A stretch of 64,000 nt of DNA. Origin: Spirometra erinaceieuropaei (Eukaryota > Platyhelminthes > Cestoda > Diphyllobothriidea > Diphyllobothriidae). The notes below the pieces were generated by a model, which saw only the letters and a list, made by a program, of their open reading frames with translations, was not told the DNA's origin and ran no database searches. The stretch spans positions 90,026-154,025 of the forward strand of contig CACRXP010000179.1 in assembly GCA_902702965.1 (NCBI GenBank), written 5' to 3'. Position 1 is the first letter of the stretch. The number at the start of each line of letters is the position of its first letter. Below, piece by piece: positions 22,960-35,100 of this stretch. Position numbers and translations under genes: made by a program.

Positions 22960-23880
22960 TAAACAACAAGGAATATCCAGTTGAGTTTTACAAGATGTTG
23001 CGGGAAATTACGTCGCACACTGAGAAACCTCGACCGTCTTGCGCAGTCTAAAACAGAGGACTGCATTGAGTTGGTCGGTCGCAACAAAACCCGCCTGCAT
23101 CAGATGAGACATTTTCTTGACAATATCAGTTTCTATTGTTGGTCTATGCTCATGAAACATGTATGTATCATACAAAAGAAGACTAGGGAATAGATTCGCC
23201 TTAAGCTATTAAAGTCAATTAGCAAGAAACCTACCGAGGATATTTTTCCATTGAACGCATAAGAAATTATTTATAGTTTGTCTGACACTTAACTTACTAA
23301 ACTACAAACAGAGGCTCTGTCGTTACGACTTGATTTCTGTGCCCCAAACAAAAGAATTAATACTGTTGAAATTGAAGCGAAATTTGAGGACTTGAATTCT
23401 CAATTATGTGAGTTAATAGTAAGATCTTTTGACGACGTGGGCTGGCTGAAAGCAAAATTTGTTGATATTTCGCATCAGTACCACAGAGCTCCAATAACAC
23501 AACGTGCACCTATAACTAAAGAACACATGACTGCTTTATCCGCTTAAAAGCATCATAAGCAAATACTAATTTCCAAACCGGACAAAGGGCATGGGGTTGT
23601 CATTGTAAATAACAGTGGCTATGTGACGAAAGTGGAGGCTATTTTACGTGAGCAGAGTAAATTCCGTTTTACAAACTTCTGGAAAGGACGAAACCAAGGC
23701 ACCGGAGGACTCCGCCTGAAAAAAATTAAAAAGTTTCTGGACAAAAATTTCTCCAATGACTCCAAAACAGCGGTTTGCCTAAAACCTAAGGGTTAATATA
23801 CTCCCAGACTTTATGGATTACTAAAAACGCATAAAAGGAACGTGTAGCGGCACAGCAGTGAGAATGTTTGTAGTCTGTGA
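22960..23880 (+). mobile_element. Penelope-like element, 5' coding remnant
   Basis: Readable blocks in order are LQTEALSLRLDFC, INTVEIEAKFEDL, APITQRAPITKEHM, ISKPDKGHGVVIVN (the PDKG block), then after stops RLYGLLKTHKRN. This order is the N-terminal and early RT region of PLE proteins (PDKGxGVVI...RLYGLPKxHK). It ends abruptly near 23880 before the catalytic RT motifs, and in-frame stops mark it as dead. It belongs to a different PLE family from those at 53-56 kb (which have PADKGG). Confidence 0.75.
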
Positions 23881-24637
23881 GCTATAATTATCAAGTCAAA
23901 TCCCATGTTGGAAGAAGACGGAAGGCACCAGAATGAGGGGTCTATTGTGCACAGAACCCGCCGGCAGTGGCCACTGGCGAAGCCAGGGCTAGTGTTGACT
24001 GCGTTCAGTCAGGCCTTAGAGTCCCTGGGGCAGTGATGACAGCCGCTTTTGTAGGTTCGTGGGTCAAGCTCAAGTGGTGTCCAGTCGGTGTGTGTTGCAT
24101 TTGCCGAGGTGTGGTGTCCCAGTGGCTTGTTTTGCTGGTTGCGGGGGGTGGCGCGTTCAAGTGGCGCATGGATAGCCGCGACGCTGTGTGGGCGAGATGA
24201 AGTCGGTGGAGTGGGTTCAGGTCAGCTCGTCTGGGACTGCTCTCTGCAAGGGATGAATCACCTTGAGGCAGCCAGGTACGGATCAATGACACCAGACCGG
24301 TCGTGATGGCTGCCCGCTACAGCTCCCCGCCAGACACAGAACGAAGTGATGGTGTCGATCGTGAGGCAAACGATGAAATGTGTGAAATTATCCAGTGCAA
24401 ATGCGGGTTTGAGAGTGTGTGTCGATGCTAACAGGAGTGACTCGGACCGCGTACGATGGAGATGCTGCGACCTGCACAGAGGTGCATTTGAGGCATCAAC
24501 CATGGGTGTGCTGGCGTGGTCCCGTCGACGTGTGCTGGTGGGTTGGCACTTTGCTATGAGACGAAAGAACGTTTCGGACACTAGGAATCACAGTGAGTGT
24601 TGAGCCGGACGAATGCGTCATGAGAGAGAACTACAGC
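23881..24637. other. GC-rich unassigned sequence with a dispersed repeat
   Basis: About 24150-24330 matches 34000-34095 in inverted orientation (GACACCAGACCGGTCGTGATGG block), so at least part is an old repeat. The overlapping frames here are not supported as genes. Confidence 0.4.
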
Positions 24638-25292
24638 CTAAAATAAGGGTATACTTCGGTTTTGAAAATGGTTTCCGATTCCCGAATAAGTTTGAAACCG
24701 AGCTGTCGTCACGGTTGCATTCAGGGTTTCCGAAATACCATCTGTATATTTGCGGTGTATAAAAAATCATACATTTCTACGCGGTATTCAGAGGAGACCG
24801 TACGGGGCATATACAATTTAACAGTGGACTTGAGCCATATTGCACTATTTACAAGCAGCATTACTAAACGCACGGACACGATGTTTTATGAACGGGCATT
24901 TAATGGTCTTAAAAATCTCATCATAAGAAACTTTTTCAAAACCGAATTATACCCTTCTTTTAAGTATTACGTTCAAAGAAGATCCAATTTTCTACTAAAT
25001 GAGTAAAGGCATGATTTACCTTATGCATTTTTTTCTACGAAATGTATTTGAATTTAATAGGCACCAGAAATCAATTAGAAAACCTTCACGCTACTTAAGT
25101 AGTCATTTTTTACAGAGTGCAGTTTTTCCGAGTGGCCGAAAAGGAGCTCGTTCAATAGCTGGCATCTTGAGGTAATGGAATTATTTTGGGATTATGTTGT
25201 AAGGTGATTAATATTACAACCCTACTTAAGTAATCTTTTCGAGTCGAAAGTGCATTTTAAAATTTCGGTTAACATTTCGTGAGTTTGTAGAT
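24638..25292. repeat. Foldback element F5 (loop and right arm only)
   Basis: It is highly similar to 3050-3712 of element F2, but the left arm is missing on this side. It continues into a LINE 3' end at 25293-25500, exactly as F2 does. The missing left arm lies at 25503-25708 in the opposite sense, which indicates a local inversion. Confidence 0.65.
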
Positions 25293-25500
25293 TAAAAGAA
25301 TTTGATATGTTTTACCTATCTAACATACTCTTAGGGTGTGGGCCCGATCTAGATATTCCGGATTGTCCGTGGCTATGGTTGCTCGCTTAGATCGGAGAAA
25401 ATCCTTGGATTTGCATATACAATTCGACATTGTGTTCATCCTTACAAAGCCATAAACGAACGCACGCTACAAGACCGCGGAAAAAGTTCCTTCAGCCACT
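25293..25500 (+). mobile_element. LINE 3' coding end beside F5
   Basis: It matches 3713-3925, including the tail before the frame LDLGKSSFSQWV in copy 1, and stops at 25500 where foldback-arm sequence begins. Confidence 0.45.
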
Positions 25501-25502
25501 AT

Positions 25503-25708
25503 GTTCGAGTGGTCATTTTTTACAGACTGCAGGTTTTCCGAGCGACCGGAAAGAAGATTGTTCAATAATTGGTGTCCTGAAGTAACTGAATTATCTTGGG
25601 ATTATGTTGTCTGCTGATTAATATTATAACCCTAATTGAGTAATCTCTTCGAGTCGAAAATGCTTTTCAGAATTTCGGCTAACACTTCATGAGTTAGCAC
25701 ATCTACTT
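25503..25708. repeat. Foldback arm at an inversion junction
   Basis: A single arm of the foldback family ends CATGAGTTAGCACATCTACT at 25708. On the minus strand it is the left arm of the F2 orthologue in copy 2, joined at 25500-25503 to the inverted remainder of that element. Confidence 0.6.
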
Positions 25709-25739
25709 TATTCTGAAACGACAAAATTCTTAGAATTAT

Positions 25740-26200
25740 CGAGCGTCTTTGCTGACCTGGCTTTTACCAGTTCGAAGAGGTCAGTGTCTGCCCTCAGTCA
25801 CAGCGTCCAGGCTGGCATCGGGTAATCCAAATGGGCTCTCATACAGATTGCAAAGAGTTCAGAATGAAATGATTTAAACGCACGCCTTCTCCACTGCAGC
25901 ACACGAGTAGCCTTCTGGACAACCTTACAATCTTCTGAGGACGTCACATTTGTGGTCGTCTACATGCCCAGCCTCTCCTCTGACAGGTGTTGCCCACAAA
26001 AACAACTCCTTTATCTGGACTATTTGACCATATTTGCTTTTCAATCGTTTTTCCCTTTATCCGTCCTCCCTCAGTTTCATTTCCAGTTCCAAAATTGTCC
26101 ATCTTGCCCCCGGTTCGTTGGCCGGCTGAGAAACACTTATTTGGTCAAATGCCGTAAAGCTACTCTTCCTCCGTTCAGTAGCGCTGCCCAGACTTCATTT
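25740..26200 (-). mobile_element. LINE fragment, RT C-terminal region (copy 2)
   Basis: This is the minus-strand counterpart of 2300-2722, with shared blocks around 25790-25960. Reading frames are broken. Confidence 0.45.
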
Positions 26201-26581
26201 TCCAGAATTATGTAAGGGGCCTCGGGGGTGATTTAATGTCACAAGCTGACTTTGCATTAATGTAACGTAAAACGTTTTTGCGCAGTGATATGTTTCGCAT
26301 TTTGCAGGACCATGTTGGTGTGATCACGATGAGGATCTAGGTCGTGCGCCACTCGTTTCTTTGGAATGCGTGTGTGGACTCTGGAAAACCATTTATAACG
26401 GTATTTCTGGTACGATTTTAGGACGAATTCTTTGTTCTCGCGCCTGTTTTAGCACCGTTAATGCCCCGTTGTCTCATGACAGAAAGCGACGTAAATCTCG
26501 CGTATTCTGTAGTACTGATATCCTTTCAAGTAGTTCTTATTGTGAAAAAGCAACTTATCAAGTCTGCTGACGACGCGCATC

Positions 26582-26950
26582 CCCTTGAAGCCAAAATAGA
26601 CAAGGTCCAAATCATACCTCGGTTTTAAAAAATGCCCACAGCCCAATATGTGACCCTTCCGGCAGTTTTCGATCATCACGTGTTTGCCATCAGGATGGCC
26701 AATATAAACGGAACGCAGCACTCAGCCTTTTGGTACACTTTTGAGCACACTCATCTCCGTAAGCACGAAGCATCATTCATATCTTCAGTGGGTAATTTGC
26801 GGCTGAAATGATTTTCTCGGGCGTACAAAGGCGACCTTCTACAAAGTAAGCACGCTCACTTTCAACTACGTCATATTTCGTTGCTTTTTACCTTGTAGTT
26901 TCATCCCATCATCAGTGCTTGTCTTAAGAATTGGTTGGAGATTATTTAAA
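26582..26950 (-). pseudogene. Decayed AADC-type decarboxylase exons 8-10 (copy 2)
   Basis: On the minus strand an acceptor-like TTTTCTAG (26951-26958) precedes an exon 8-like part (26950-26860). A 21-bp intron remnant follows (26859-26839, GTGAGC...TTTGTAG), then an exon 9-like part (26838-26726) and an exon 10-like part (about 26690-26582). It is more similar to copy 1 than to the intact gene at 60.4 kb. Frame breaks exclude function. Confidence 0.55.
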
Positions 26951-27215
26951 CTAGAAAATTAATAGTCAATTATTGAACACAGTTGACGGCACTTGGTGCA
27001 CAACGGAGACTGTCGCGTGCCTTGGTCACTGAAACCGCTAAGCACTGCGAGTAAAAAAACGATGTAGTGAAAGAGAGGTTTAACAGTAACCTCCAAAATT
27101 ACTCCCTTAATTCAAACCCAATGAAGAAAACTGCTCCTACTATTTCTGAATATGACTAAAGATATAAACATAGTTCCCAAACCCTTTTTCGGTATTGAAT
27201 GTTTGCGCACCTCGG

Positions 27216-27647
27216 GAAAATAGTCTGTTGAATGTGTAAAATTTGGGATAGTATCCGAAATCTTAATGCACCCTGTAATATCTGTACATTTTAGAATTTC
27301 TCAAGCTTTGTCTCAATAACTACTGTCAATCCGACAAGGAGTGCTACAAACAGATTAGGGAAATCGAAATGGGCCCGCCAATATAAAAAACACTCGCTGA
27401 ACTAGTCTTACAACAATTAGAAAAAGAGGCTATTCAAGTCCTCAATTCTGGTGTGTGGCTTTGTTTCGTAGACGAGCCTTTGTCGCATAAACAACTACAA
27501 AGTCAATCGGCTGCATCAAAAAGTAAATTTCATCTTCTCAGCCATAGAGTTAGCATGCGAAGAAACGGCAGGAGACAGCACGTCCCTCACTCTTTATTGC
27601 CCTCTTGTCATTTTCTCCGTTTACATAAATTTATTGAAAACAGGCGT
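27216..27647. other. No recognised gene
   Basis: Only short open frames are present (27453-27716, for example). No family signature is seen. Confidence 0.3.
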
Positions 27648-28062
27648 GCACAGCAGAATTTATTGGAGACAATAACTTTCGTGACGGCTTATCAACTACA
27701 GCCCGTCTCTGCATAACATAGGTAACGAATGGAAGCGCACAGCAGTATGAATTTGTACAGAATGTCAATGCGTAAGAGCAAGGTCAAGGTTCAAGGCAAT
27801 GAATAATCAGATGAAAGACGTTCCCATAAGCATTATATAGGAAAGAGGGAGAGGGAATATTAAAGGCAAATCACAGTCAAGAGTAACTTGTGGCGTGAAG
27901 GTTACCAGGGCAATTGCAGATTGATCACGTGCTCATATGCACTGACATTCTGTACAAATTCATCCTGCTGTGCGCTCCCATTCGTTACCTATGTTATGCA
28001 GAGGCGGGCGGCAGTTGATAAGCCACCAACAAATTTATTGGCCCCAATAACTTCTGCTGTAC
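27648..28062. repeat. Foldback element of family C
   Basis: Arms of about 130 bp (27648-27783 and 27925-28062) are inverted copies, with shared blocks CATAACATAGGTAACGAATGG and GACATTCTGTACAAATTCAT. The loop is about 140 bp. One arm recurs, diverged, at 34965-35100. Confidence 0.7.
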
Positions 28063-28484
28063 ATGCCTGGTTTCAATTCATACCCGAGAAAAAATGCTTC
28101 AGAATAAAATATATGTTAGTACATCGGCATATCAGAATTCTATATTGCTATCTCTGGCAGACAATCTTCCGTGCAAAGAGTCAGAGGTGCAGAAACGGAG
28201 ACTTGAACTGTCCTTGTAGTAGATGCTCATTTTATGTAAACATTCTGGCTCTTGCGTAATTTGTTAATTTATTATCTGTCTACAGTGGATAGAGCCCATT
28301 TGTTAAACATACTAGATGAAACTCACAAAATAAAGCGTGCTTCTTTCTCAAGCATTCGTCTCTCTCTTTAACGGTCTTCACTAACATATAATTAGCTTCA
28401 CTGATGCATCTGTTCCTCCGTAAAAACAAACAATCAGTGAGTGCCCCTCTAACATTGTGTATTCCCCATCGCAACCGACAAGAC

Positions 28485-28665
28485 AACGAGCACGTGGCTC
28501 AGTGGTTAAGGAAGCGTTGAACTTCGAACCAACAAGTCGCAGGACCGAGCCCCAGGTGCTCCACACCTCGGAGTTGGGTATGACTGGCTGACGACGGCTC
28601 ATAAGTCAGAAATGGCCATTCCAGTCCCTTTTGTCTTTGTGAGTAATGTCATTCTGTCTACATCA
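28485..28665 (+). mobile_element. tRNA-derived SINE, family 1 (second copy)
   Basis: Same structure as 21595-21775: box A-like GTGGCTCAGTGGTTAAGG, box B-like region around AGTCGCAGGACCGAGCCCC, then the GACGACGGCTCATAAGTCAG body. The second tRNA box is weaker than in the first copy. Confidence 0.65.
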
Positions 28666-29754
28666 TGCGCCCCCACTACCATCCGTTCCGCCTCTCGTCC
28701 ATGATTGCTTCCGTGATATCAGTACTGTTTGTTATCAAAATGGACATTCAGCATACTTCAACAATTGCTCATTAACCTATATTCCCTGTCAGTTTAAATT
28801 GATAACATTTGGTGTTGGACGGCATTTTAGAATGCCAAAACTATTTGCCGTATGGCGTGGCCTAAATGCGTAATCTTTTCTGCCTTCTGAAGAGGTCCCA
28901 AAGTCATCTCCTTCTCTGTGCAGCCGGCTTGCTAGAAGGGCTATCATTCCCGATTTCCCTAGTTGCGCGTCTGAATACTTTTCCTGGCTTCAAACCCAAG
29001 ATTTACAAAGGTCATTTGGTCACCTAAAGGACTCTCTCCGTATTAAGTAACTGGAATTTAGCCCACGTTTAAATTCCATATCGTGGAATGCTGTTGAGAG
29101 CAAACATGCTGCCCCTACAGAGAGAGAATTCACTATTTTTGCTGAAAATGTTGAATTTATGATTTCGTAATAAAGCGAATTCATCTCTCTCTCTCTCTCT
29201 CCTACGTGGATCTCTTTACTAGACACAGTCAATCGGAATGAATTCTAGCCTGTCTTCGAGGTTACTCTGGAGCAGTCGGATGAATCTTACGACTAAACAG
29301 GTAGCCGTCCAGCCAATGATTTATGGTTCTGATTGTTACGTTACCAGTATGTCACCTGGGTCCCTGTCCCCTAGAAAACTTGTCCGAGGCGCCATATGTG
29401 ACTCCAGAAAATGTATTTCATTAAATTAACAGTTTCTCTAGAGAAGCACACCACTTTTTGTCAAATTAGGCAATGCGTGAATGACAGGAGACGTCACGCG
29501 TAAACAAATGGCACATTTTACTCTAGTCACGAAAAAAATGTAAAAAACCCGATTTTTAACGATGACGTCGATTACAGAAGTGCATTCTGCTAACAGACGA
29601 GCAGACGCCATGAAATTATTCAGGAATGAGTGGACAAAGGCATGCATCAGTAAGTCGCAGAAGTAAGTTCTAGGTGGTTTGTGGGGTATATACCCTGTTT
29701 TGGGTGTTGAATCTGAGGGTTGTTTCGCTGAAGATGGAAACCGGCTTCTAAATT
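28666..29754. other. No recognised gene; CT microsatellite
   Basis: A (CT)9 run lies at about 29184-29201. Frames at 28646-28873, 29020-29232 and 29438-29758 have no recognisable features. Confidence 0.4.
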
Positions 29755-30050
29755 GCACTGTTTATTGGAACAATAAAAATGAATAGGTGATCTGGGCAGA
29801 CGTGCATAACTCATTTGACCCATTTTTGATAATCCCGACGTCCTCGATGCGATTCGAACCCGTGTCACCAAGGGAAAGGCTTGAGTACAGCCGACGAACT
29901 TACCAGTCAATCTAAATGCGATTATATTCACGGTTCTTGCCAAGACCTCATATTTCAGGTAGTTTGAGCGTTGGTTGTACCTAAGCCTTGCCATTGATAT
30001 CGTGAATTCGAATCCCAATATGCCCGCTGACGGACAAGAGGATGAACACA
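29755..30050. mobile_element. Two tRNA-like SINE heads in opposite orientation
   Basis: On the minus strand 29930-29760 carries a box A-like TGACTGGTAAGTTCGTCGG and a strong box B GGGTTCGAATCGC. On the plus strand 29955-30050 carries GAGCGTTGGTTGTACC and box B-like GAATTCGAATCCC. The spacing suits RNA polymerase III internal promoters. No cloverleaf is convincing. The minus-strand one resembles 38250-38390 (family 2). Confidence 0.5.
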
Positions 30051-30052
30051 TA

Positions 30053-30683
30053 CAGTAGGTGGGCTAACTCATGAACTGTCAACCGAAATTTCGAAATGAG
30101 TTTTCGTCTCGAAAAGACTAATTAAGTAGGGTTGTAAAACTAATCATCATGCAGCATAATTCTATAATGACCCAGTTACCTCAGGGTGTCTGCTTCCGAA
30201 TGAACTTATTTCCGACTACATGTAATAACTATAGTCTGCAAAAAATGATTACTAAATGAGCATGAAATTTTCTCATTGGTTTTCGATGCGCTTGAAAATT
30301 CAATTATATTTCATGGAGAATGTGCATAAAAGTATTCATTCTTTTACATATTCGGTAGAAATCACGTCTTCTGCCAATTCTATACTTGAAAAAGAGTATA
30401 ATTTGGTTTCAAAAATGTTTCTTATTAAGAGATTTTTCAATACCGTGAAATGGCCGTTCATAAAACGTTATGTATCTGCATTTACGAATGTGGCTTGTAA
30501 AGTTGTCAACATTGCTCAAATCCACTGCTTAATTTTACGAACTCCATATGATCTCCTCTTAATAACGTAGAGAAATGCATGGTTTTCTATACACAGAAAA
30601 TATACGGCTTGCAGTTTTGAAACTCTGGATGCAAGTGTAGCAACAGGTCGGGTTCAAAATTATTCGAGAATCAGAAGAGGTTT
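30053..30683. repeat. Foldback element F6 (right arm missing)
   Basis: It starts CAGTAGGTGGGCTAACTCATG at 30053 after TA (30051-30052), with a complete left arm (to about 30400) and loop. It breaks off at 30683 where unrelated sequence begins. Confidence 0.65.
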
Positions 30684-32355
30684 TTTATTTAGCCCTGCCA
30701 GTCGCATGAGCCCAATGCGGCAGCAGATGGCTGACCGGGTCGGACAGTGTACTGGTGCTCGGGAGAGGGAAGAGAGGGTGAGGAAAACACTGAAGATTCA
30801 GTCCCACAGCAATCATTAGAAACAATCTGAGGTACGCTAATATCCGTGATATGCATGACTGCCCACCTAGGAGCTGATTCGTTCCTCGTTTCAGAACGGA
30901 TAGTCGGACCATAATAGCTTCTTGGTAATCTGCACTTTAGGTCACTCTCACACACAGAGATAGAATCCTAACCGACCAACTCTTGTTTGTGTGAAAACCT
31001 GGTTCGTCGTGCACGGAAAACTCGTGTGGGACACGCGTAGAGTGCTCGCTTAGTTCTTCCGGCCACTGGCTCGATCCTACCTTCGGTCTTCCTGACTCTG
31101 TCCTGACACGAGACTCAGGTGCGTGGGGAAATGGAAGGTGCAATAGATGCAGAGCAAGTTCGTTGTCACTGTAAGCTAAATCATACGCACGTCGCCGCTC
31201 TTTGCCTGTCGTGCTGCGAGGCACATAACGGATGTGATCGGTGCGACGGCCGAACAGTCGCCCTGTGCCTACCCTTGTGTATTTTTCCTCCTATGGACAA
31301 CGTCGTTTCTATAAATGTTTGGGATGAAGCCATTTTTATATTTTAATTTTTTGCTGCACCAGCAACTTGCGCATATCTCATGAGCTTTGATCGATCCACA
31401 GTAAGCTACCTGGAAGTCAACTTGATCCAACGGGTTCCGGGAATTCCGAGGACAGTCCTGAAATTTTCGTTTTAACTTGGGCATTGAAGGCCCGTAAAAA
31501 AGGGATTGTCTGGAGGTCCTAGCAATGATTTTGTGGGCACAAGTCGCATGGACAGTAGAACAGGCTTCTAGGTTGAGGCGGTTTCCATATCTCATATAAC
31601 CAAAATTACGTGAACACGCAAATTAATTTTTGTGCCAGATAATTTTTAACGCAACGCATTCCAACCTAAATTAACGCCTTTCACAGAGACGAACATTCTT
31701 TGTCACTAGTAGTTATCCGGAAATTTAGGGGTCTCTATTTTAGGGAGCATACATTTTCATGCAATATATTCCGTCTACGTACAATCAGACAACCGTGGAT
31801 TTTATTGAAATTAATTATTACACTTTATACTCACCGAATTATGCTGTCGGGGCATAATTATTATATGTTAAACACTTCTACTGATCATATAAATTCTCCT
31901 AGTTATGACTGCTTAATTTCTGCGCCCGCTGTGCGTAGGTATATTCGAATAATCTAATGAATTAAGGAAACTCGCGACCGTAGTAACGACGTAAAAACTT
32001 CCTATTTAGTCCACATATATCTTGGAAGTACGTCCACTGATCGGGTTATTAAACCCACTCGTCCCGTTGTGCTTTTAGAGCTCGATTTGGAGCCCCGCAG
32101 GCTGTCGGAGAAAGAGGTTACCGACAAAGACGTCTGTAGGTCCATTCTACGTTTGATCAATTTGGCACCCAAGTATCGGGCTACGATTGTCTCTCTCTCG
32201 CCAATTTGCTTTTGTTCATGCCGGCTTACTGGGTACTGTCAGAGGCGAATGGACGATCATTCTCTAGACTATGCACTGCGATATGCTATCTTACGTCTTT
32301 CCGCCTTACGACTAGAGCACTTTCATGCCTGCACGTTCGTAGCAGTTTTCGGCCA
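30684..32355. other. No recognised gene
   Basis: Open frames at 30937-31224, 31269-31595, 31700-31957 and 32069-32383 show no family signature. 30690-31330 is GC-richer and may be repeat-derived. Confidence 0.35.
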
Positions 32356-32359
32356 TGCC

Positions 32360-33750
32360 TCAGTGGCTGGCCAGCCAATCTAGACGGCTGACGCAATAAA
32401 CAACTTCTGACGTGTCCTCAGATAATAGCCGAAAACTAGACGACATTAGCAGACGGCGAATTGTGACTTCCAGACAGTGTTCAATGCCCACGTTGAGTGG
32501 TCTTGGCATGCGCTCACTGACTTCGGAGACGCCCCTAACGTAGGACAAGACATGGGAAATTTCAGGTTTTTGCCTTTCTGATCACCGCTGATCTTCGTAT
32601 GTGTCTAGTACAAGCATTTGTTTATGAAACCATGCGGGTATGATACGTGGGGGAAGAGATGCCATAGGAACCTGCGTTCCCACAGTTCCATGGTGTTTTT
32701 GCTGCCGTGTAAGTTGGTGCCACCAAAAGTGCCCGGACGCAATTGTGTTTATGTGAGAGAGGGTAGATGCTGTTGTAGTGGAGGATTTTCTTTGTGTTCG
32801 TCGCTTTTTCATAAAACCCCAGTCTTGAAGTTTCCGTCTCCTTGCTTCGACACCTGGACATCCCTCTCTTAGCTCATCGTGAACTTGATCTGGAGATAAG
32901 TTGGGTTCAATTCACATTTAAAGATCCTTTTCTGGCTTTGGCGTAAGATGATATAGGCGTCGTCCACTTTCTGCCCCCAGAATTTGACTTGTAAACTGAA
33001 AGTCCCGAGTTTCCAATTTCTGTAATACTGTCTCAGTCAGGGGACCGGAGATCGGAGATCCCGTCGGGCTTACCAGGATTTGTACAGTAATCGCATCTCG
33101 CGTGTCCCGCTTTCCCATCTCATTACACCTTTTCTCCAGTAGGTCACGGGTGATTCTCCTGATCAATTCCTCTAGGCTTGAGGCGAACATGGAAGATGAC
33201 ATTGAAGAGTATCCTTATTTCGTCGGTGGTTTTGTGGCACCACTCAGCTTTTCCAGGTGTGAGGCTGTGTGTTATGAGCTCTCCGTCATTTTTTTCATAT
33301 GCTCGGCAAACCATGTGGCCAGCCCTTGTTTAGGTGTGCCTTTTAATGTCACGATTAGCCCTAGGAGAAGGTCCGGCTTGCGGATTTTGGTAAACCATAA
33401 AGACGCGCTATGGAGGCATCTTGTGGCTTCATTTGTCTCTAATCCTTTTCGGACATTGCCTTTTGGTTCCTCATTTCATCATGCTCTTATTGATTTTGCC
33501 CACCAGTGTTTTCATGGGGACAGAATCGCCGACTTTATATGAATGATTGTCGTTTAATAGCTCGTGGTCCCTTGCCAAGTACTCCAACTTCTTCAGGATC
33601 ACGATTGTTCGTCCTTTGCCCGTTGGAACAATCCCAGTTTTTTCGTCAATCTTCGATTCCCTGATGGTTTTTACCTCGTCTAAGGAGATAATTCGAAGTG
33701 TCCTGCGGAATACGATGAGAGGCGCGACACACTGGCGTCTTCTATGGATC
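32360..33750 (-). mobile_element. Penelope-like element remnant (PLE D)
   Basis: In minus-strand order: GRTIVILKKLEYLARDHELL (N-terminal RT block, near 33600), a broken GLPKxHK region, TGSPISGPLTETVLQKLE (about 33040), then ILHYNSIYPLSHKHNC (about 32780) and SYVRGVSEVSERM (about 32540). These are PLE RT, thumb and linker blocks and match the element at 43254-44400. The catalytic YxDD segment is lost or frameshifted and the endonuclease domain is missing. Confidence 0.7.
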
Positions 33751-34139
33751 CGTGCTGAGGCAGTACTCTGGACATCTGTTATCTATATGAACGACAGGTT
33801 GTGGACGCATGATGGTTCAGACACGCTTACTTTCAAGTGCTCGAAACTGATCATTAAGTTCGAGAGATGGGCCCTTTTCTTCTCTCGCTCGTCGTTCACA
33901 TTAATCGGGATCAAGGTCTGCGGTGTTTCTATCTCCAGTTATCATGCGCATGCAGCTTTCTCAGTTTCGGTTTCCTTGCCGCACTTTCACTGGGTGTTGT
34001 GAGCACCCATCGTGACCAGTCTGGCGTCATTGTTCGAGATCTCGTTGCCTCAGGGTCATTCAGCTTTTGCAGTGAGCCGTCCCAGACTCGCTGACATGAA
34101 GTCACAAGACCGAAAACCCGGGCATATCTGTGTCCGTAC
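33751..34139. repeat. Unassigned sequence with a dispersed repeat
   Basis: 34000-34095 is an inverted, diverged copy of about 24240-24310. The rest is unassigned. Confidence 0.35.
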
Positions 34140-34262
34140 AGTCGCGTTTTCGTTTCGAAAAGATTAATTAAGTAGAGTTGTAAAATTAATCATCGTGCGG
34201 CGTAATTGTATAATAATTCAGTTACCTCGGGATGCCGACGTTCGAACGAACGCATTTCAGAG
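34140..34262. repeat. Foldback element F7 (partial arm)
   Basis: It holds only the outer part of a left arm (CGAAAAGATTAATTAAGTAG to GATGCCGACGTTCGAACG), followed abruptly by another arm-end fragment to about 34290. Confidence 0.55.
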
Positions 34263-34289
34263 TTTCAGTTGACATTTCATGAGTTCTAG

Positions 34290-34405
34290 TTTCTAATTTC
34301 CTTAGAAATTAACTGCAAGTAGATCAGTATATTCTAGGCCTATAGGCCCAGACCGAAAGATTTATACGTGAATATTTGGGCCGAAGTTCATCAGCCACAG
34401 CGGGT
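34290..34405. repeat. Short dispersed repeat (family D)
   Basis: The block around GTGAATATTTGGGCCGAAGT recurs at 37530-37680 and 37880-38010 in the opposite orientation, and weakly at 57050-57110. At 37540-37590 it forms a hairpin (GATATGAATATT against AATATTCATATC). Confidence 0.5.
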
Positions 34406-34964
34406 AACCGCGTAACATTCATTAATTGCCGAGAACGGTACCTGCGAAATCAACCGCCAGTAATGTCACTCCGTATTAGCGTGTCGTTCTATGAAATATT
34501 CATTTCAGACTAAACCCTGAATGGTTAAATAAGTGATTCTAGCTAATCATCTGTGTTGACTTTTCTACCATCGCAAGAGAACTGAAGCCCCACTATGTTG
34601 CCATCTCAAGCTACCGCAGTTTCTTTTTCTGCATCAAGCAAATGACTAGCTTGGACGTGCTTTCAAAGGTACTATTTTCAGGCAGATAGCAAAACCTTGC
34701 CTGAGCTACTGCAATTCAATGAAATGAATATGGTAGAGATGCCGTCCGCAGTGTCATCTGCGAGGTCAATAACCCAGCGAGTGTAGTAAACAACTATGTA
34801 AATGAGGATTTCTGAGGGGGGAAGGCGGACGGGGATGGTTATATATCAGTCTTATCGAATCTCCTCATGTGGGGAAGATACCCGTCACAGGTCAGAAACC
34901 GGACGGTTTTTCCCATATGATTATTCTAACTGCGTGTCCTTTTGACTGCTAGTGATCTTGAAGT

Positions 34965-35100
34965 TTGAAGCAGTATTTCCCGGGGAACAATTTGAAGCAA
35001 GCATAGACAGCAGCGGAACCAAAAAATTTCGCGACAACCTATCAACTGCAGCCTGTCGGTGCATAACAGAGATAATGAATGAGAAAGATTCAGAAATTTG
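34965..35100. repeat. Family C arm (single)
   Basis: It resembles one arm of the 27648-28062 foldback element (ATCAACTGCAGCC, TGCATAACA blocks) and the GAAGCA/CCCGG end of 22035-22195. Confidence 0.45.

Larger units (their letters stand above)
25280..27215 (-). repeat. Composite repeat unit, copy 2 (inverted)
   Basis: Reading down the minus strand from 27215: spacer, decarboxylase exon pseudogene (26950-26582), shared block, LINE fragment (26200-25740), foldback left arm (25708-25503). This matches 417-2945 of copy 1 but lacks F1. At the F1 position copy 2 runs GAGGCCCCTTACATAATTC without interruption. Confidence 0.6.
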
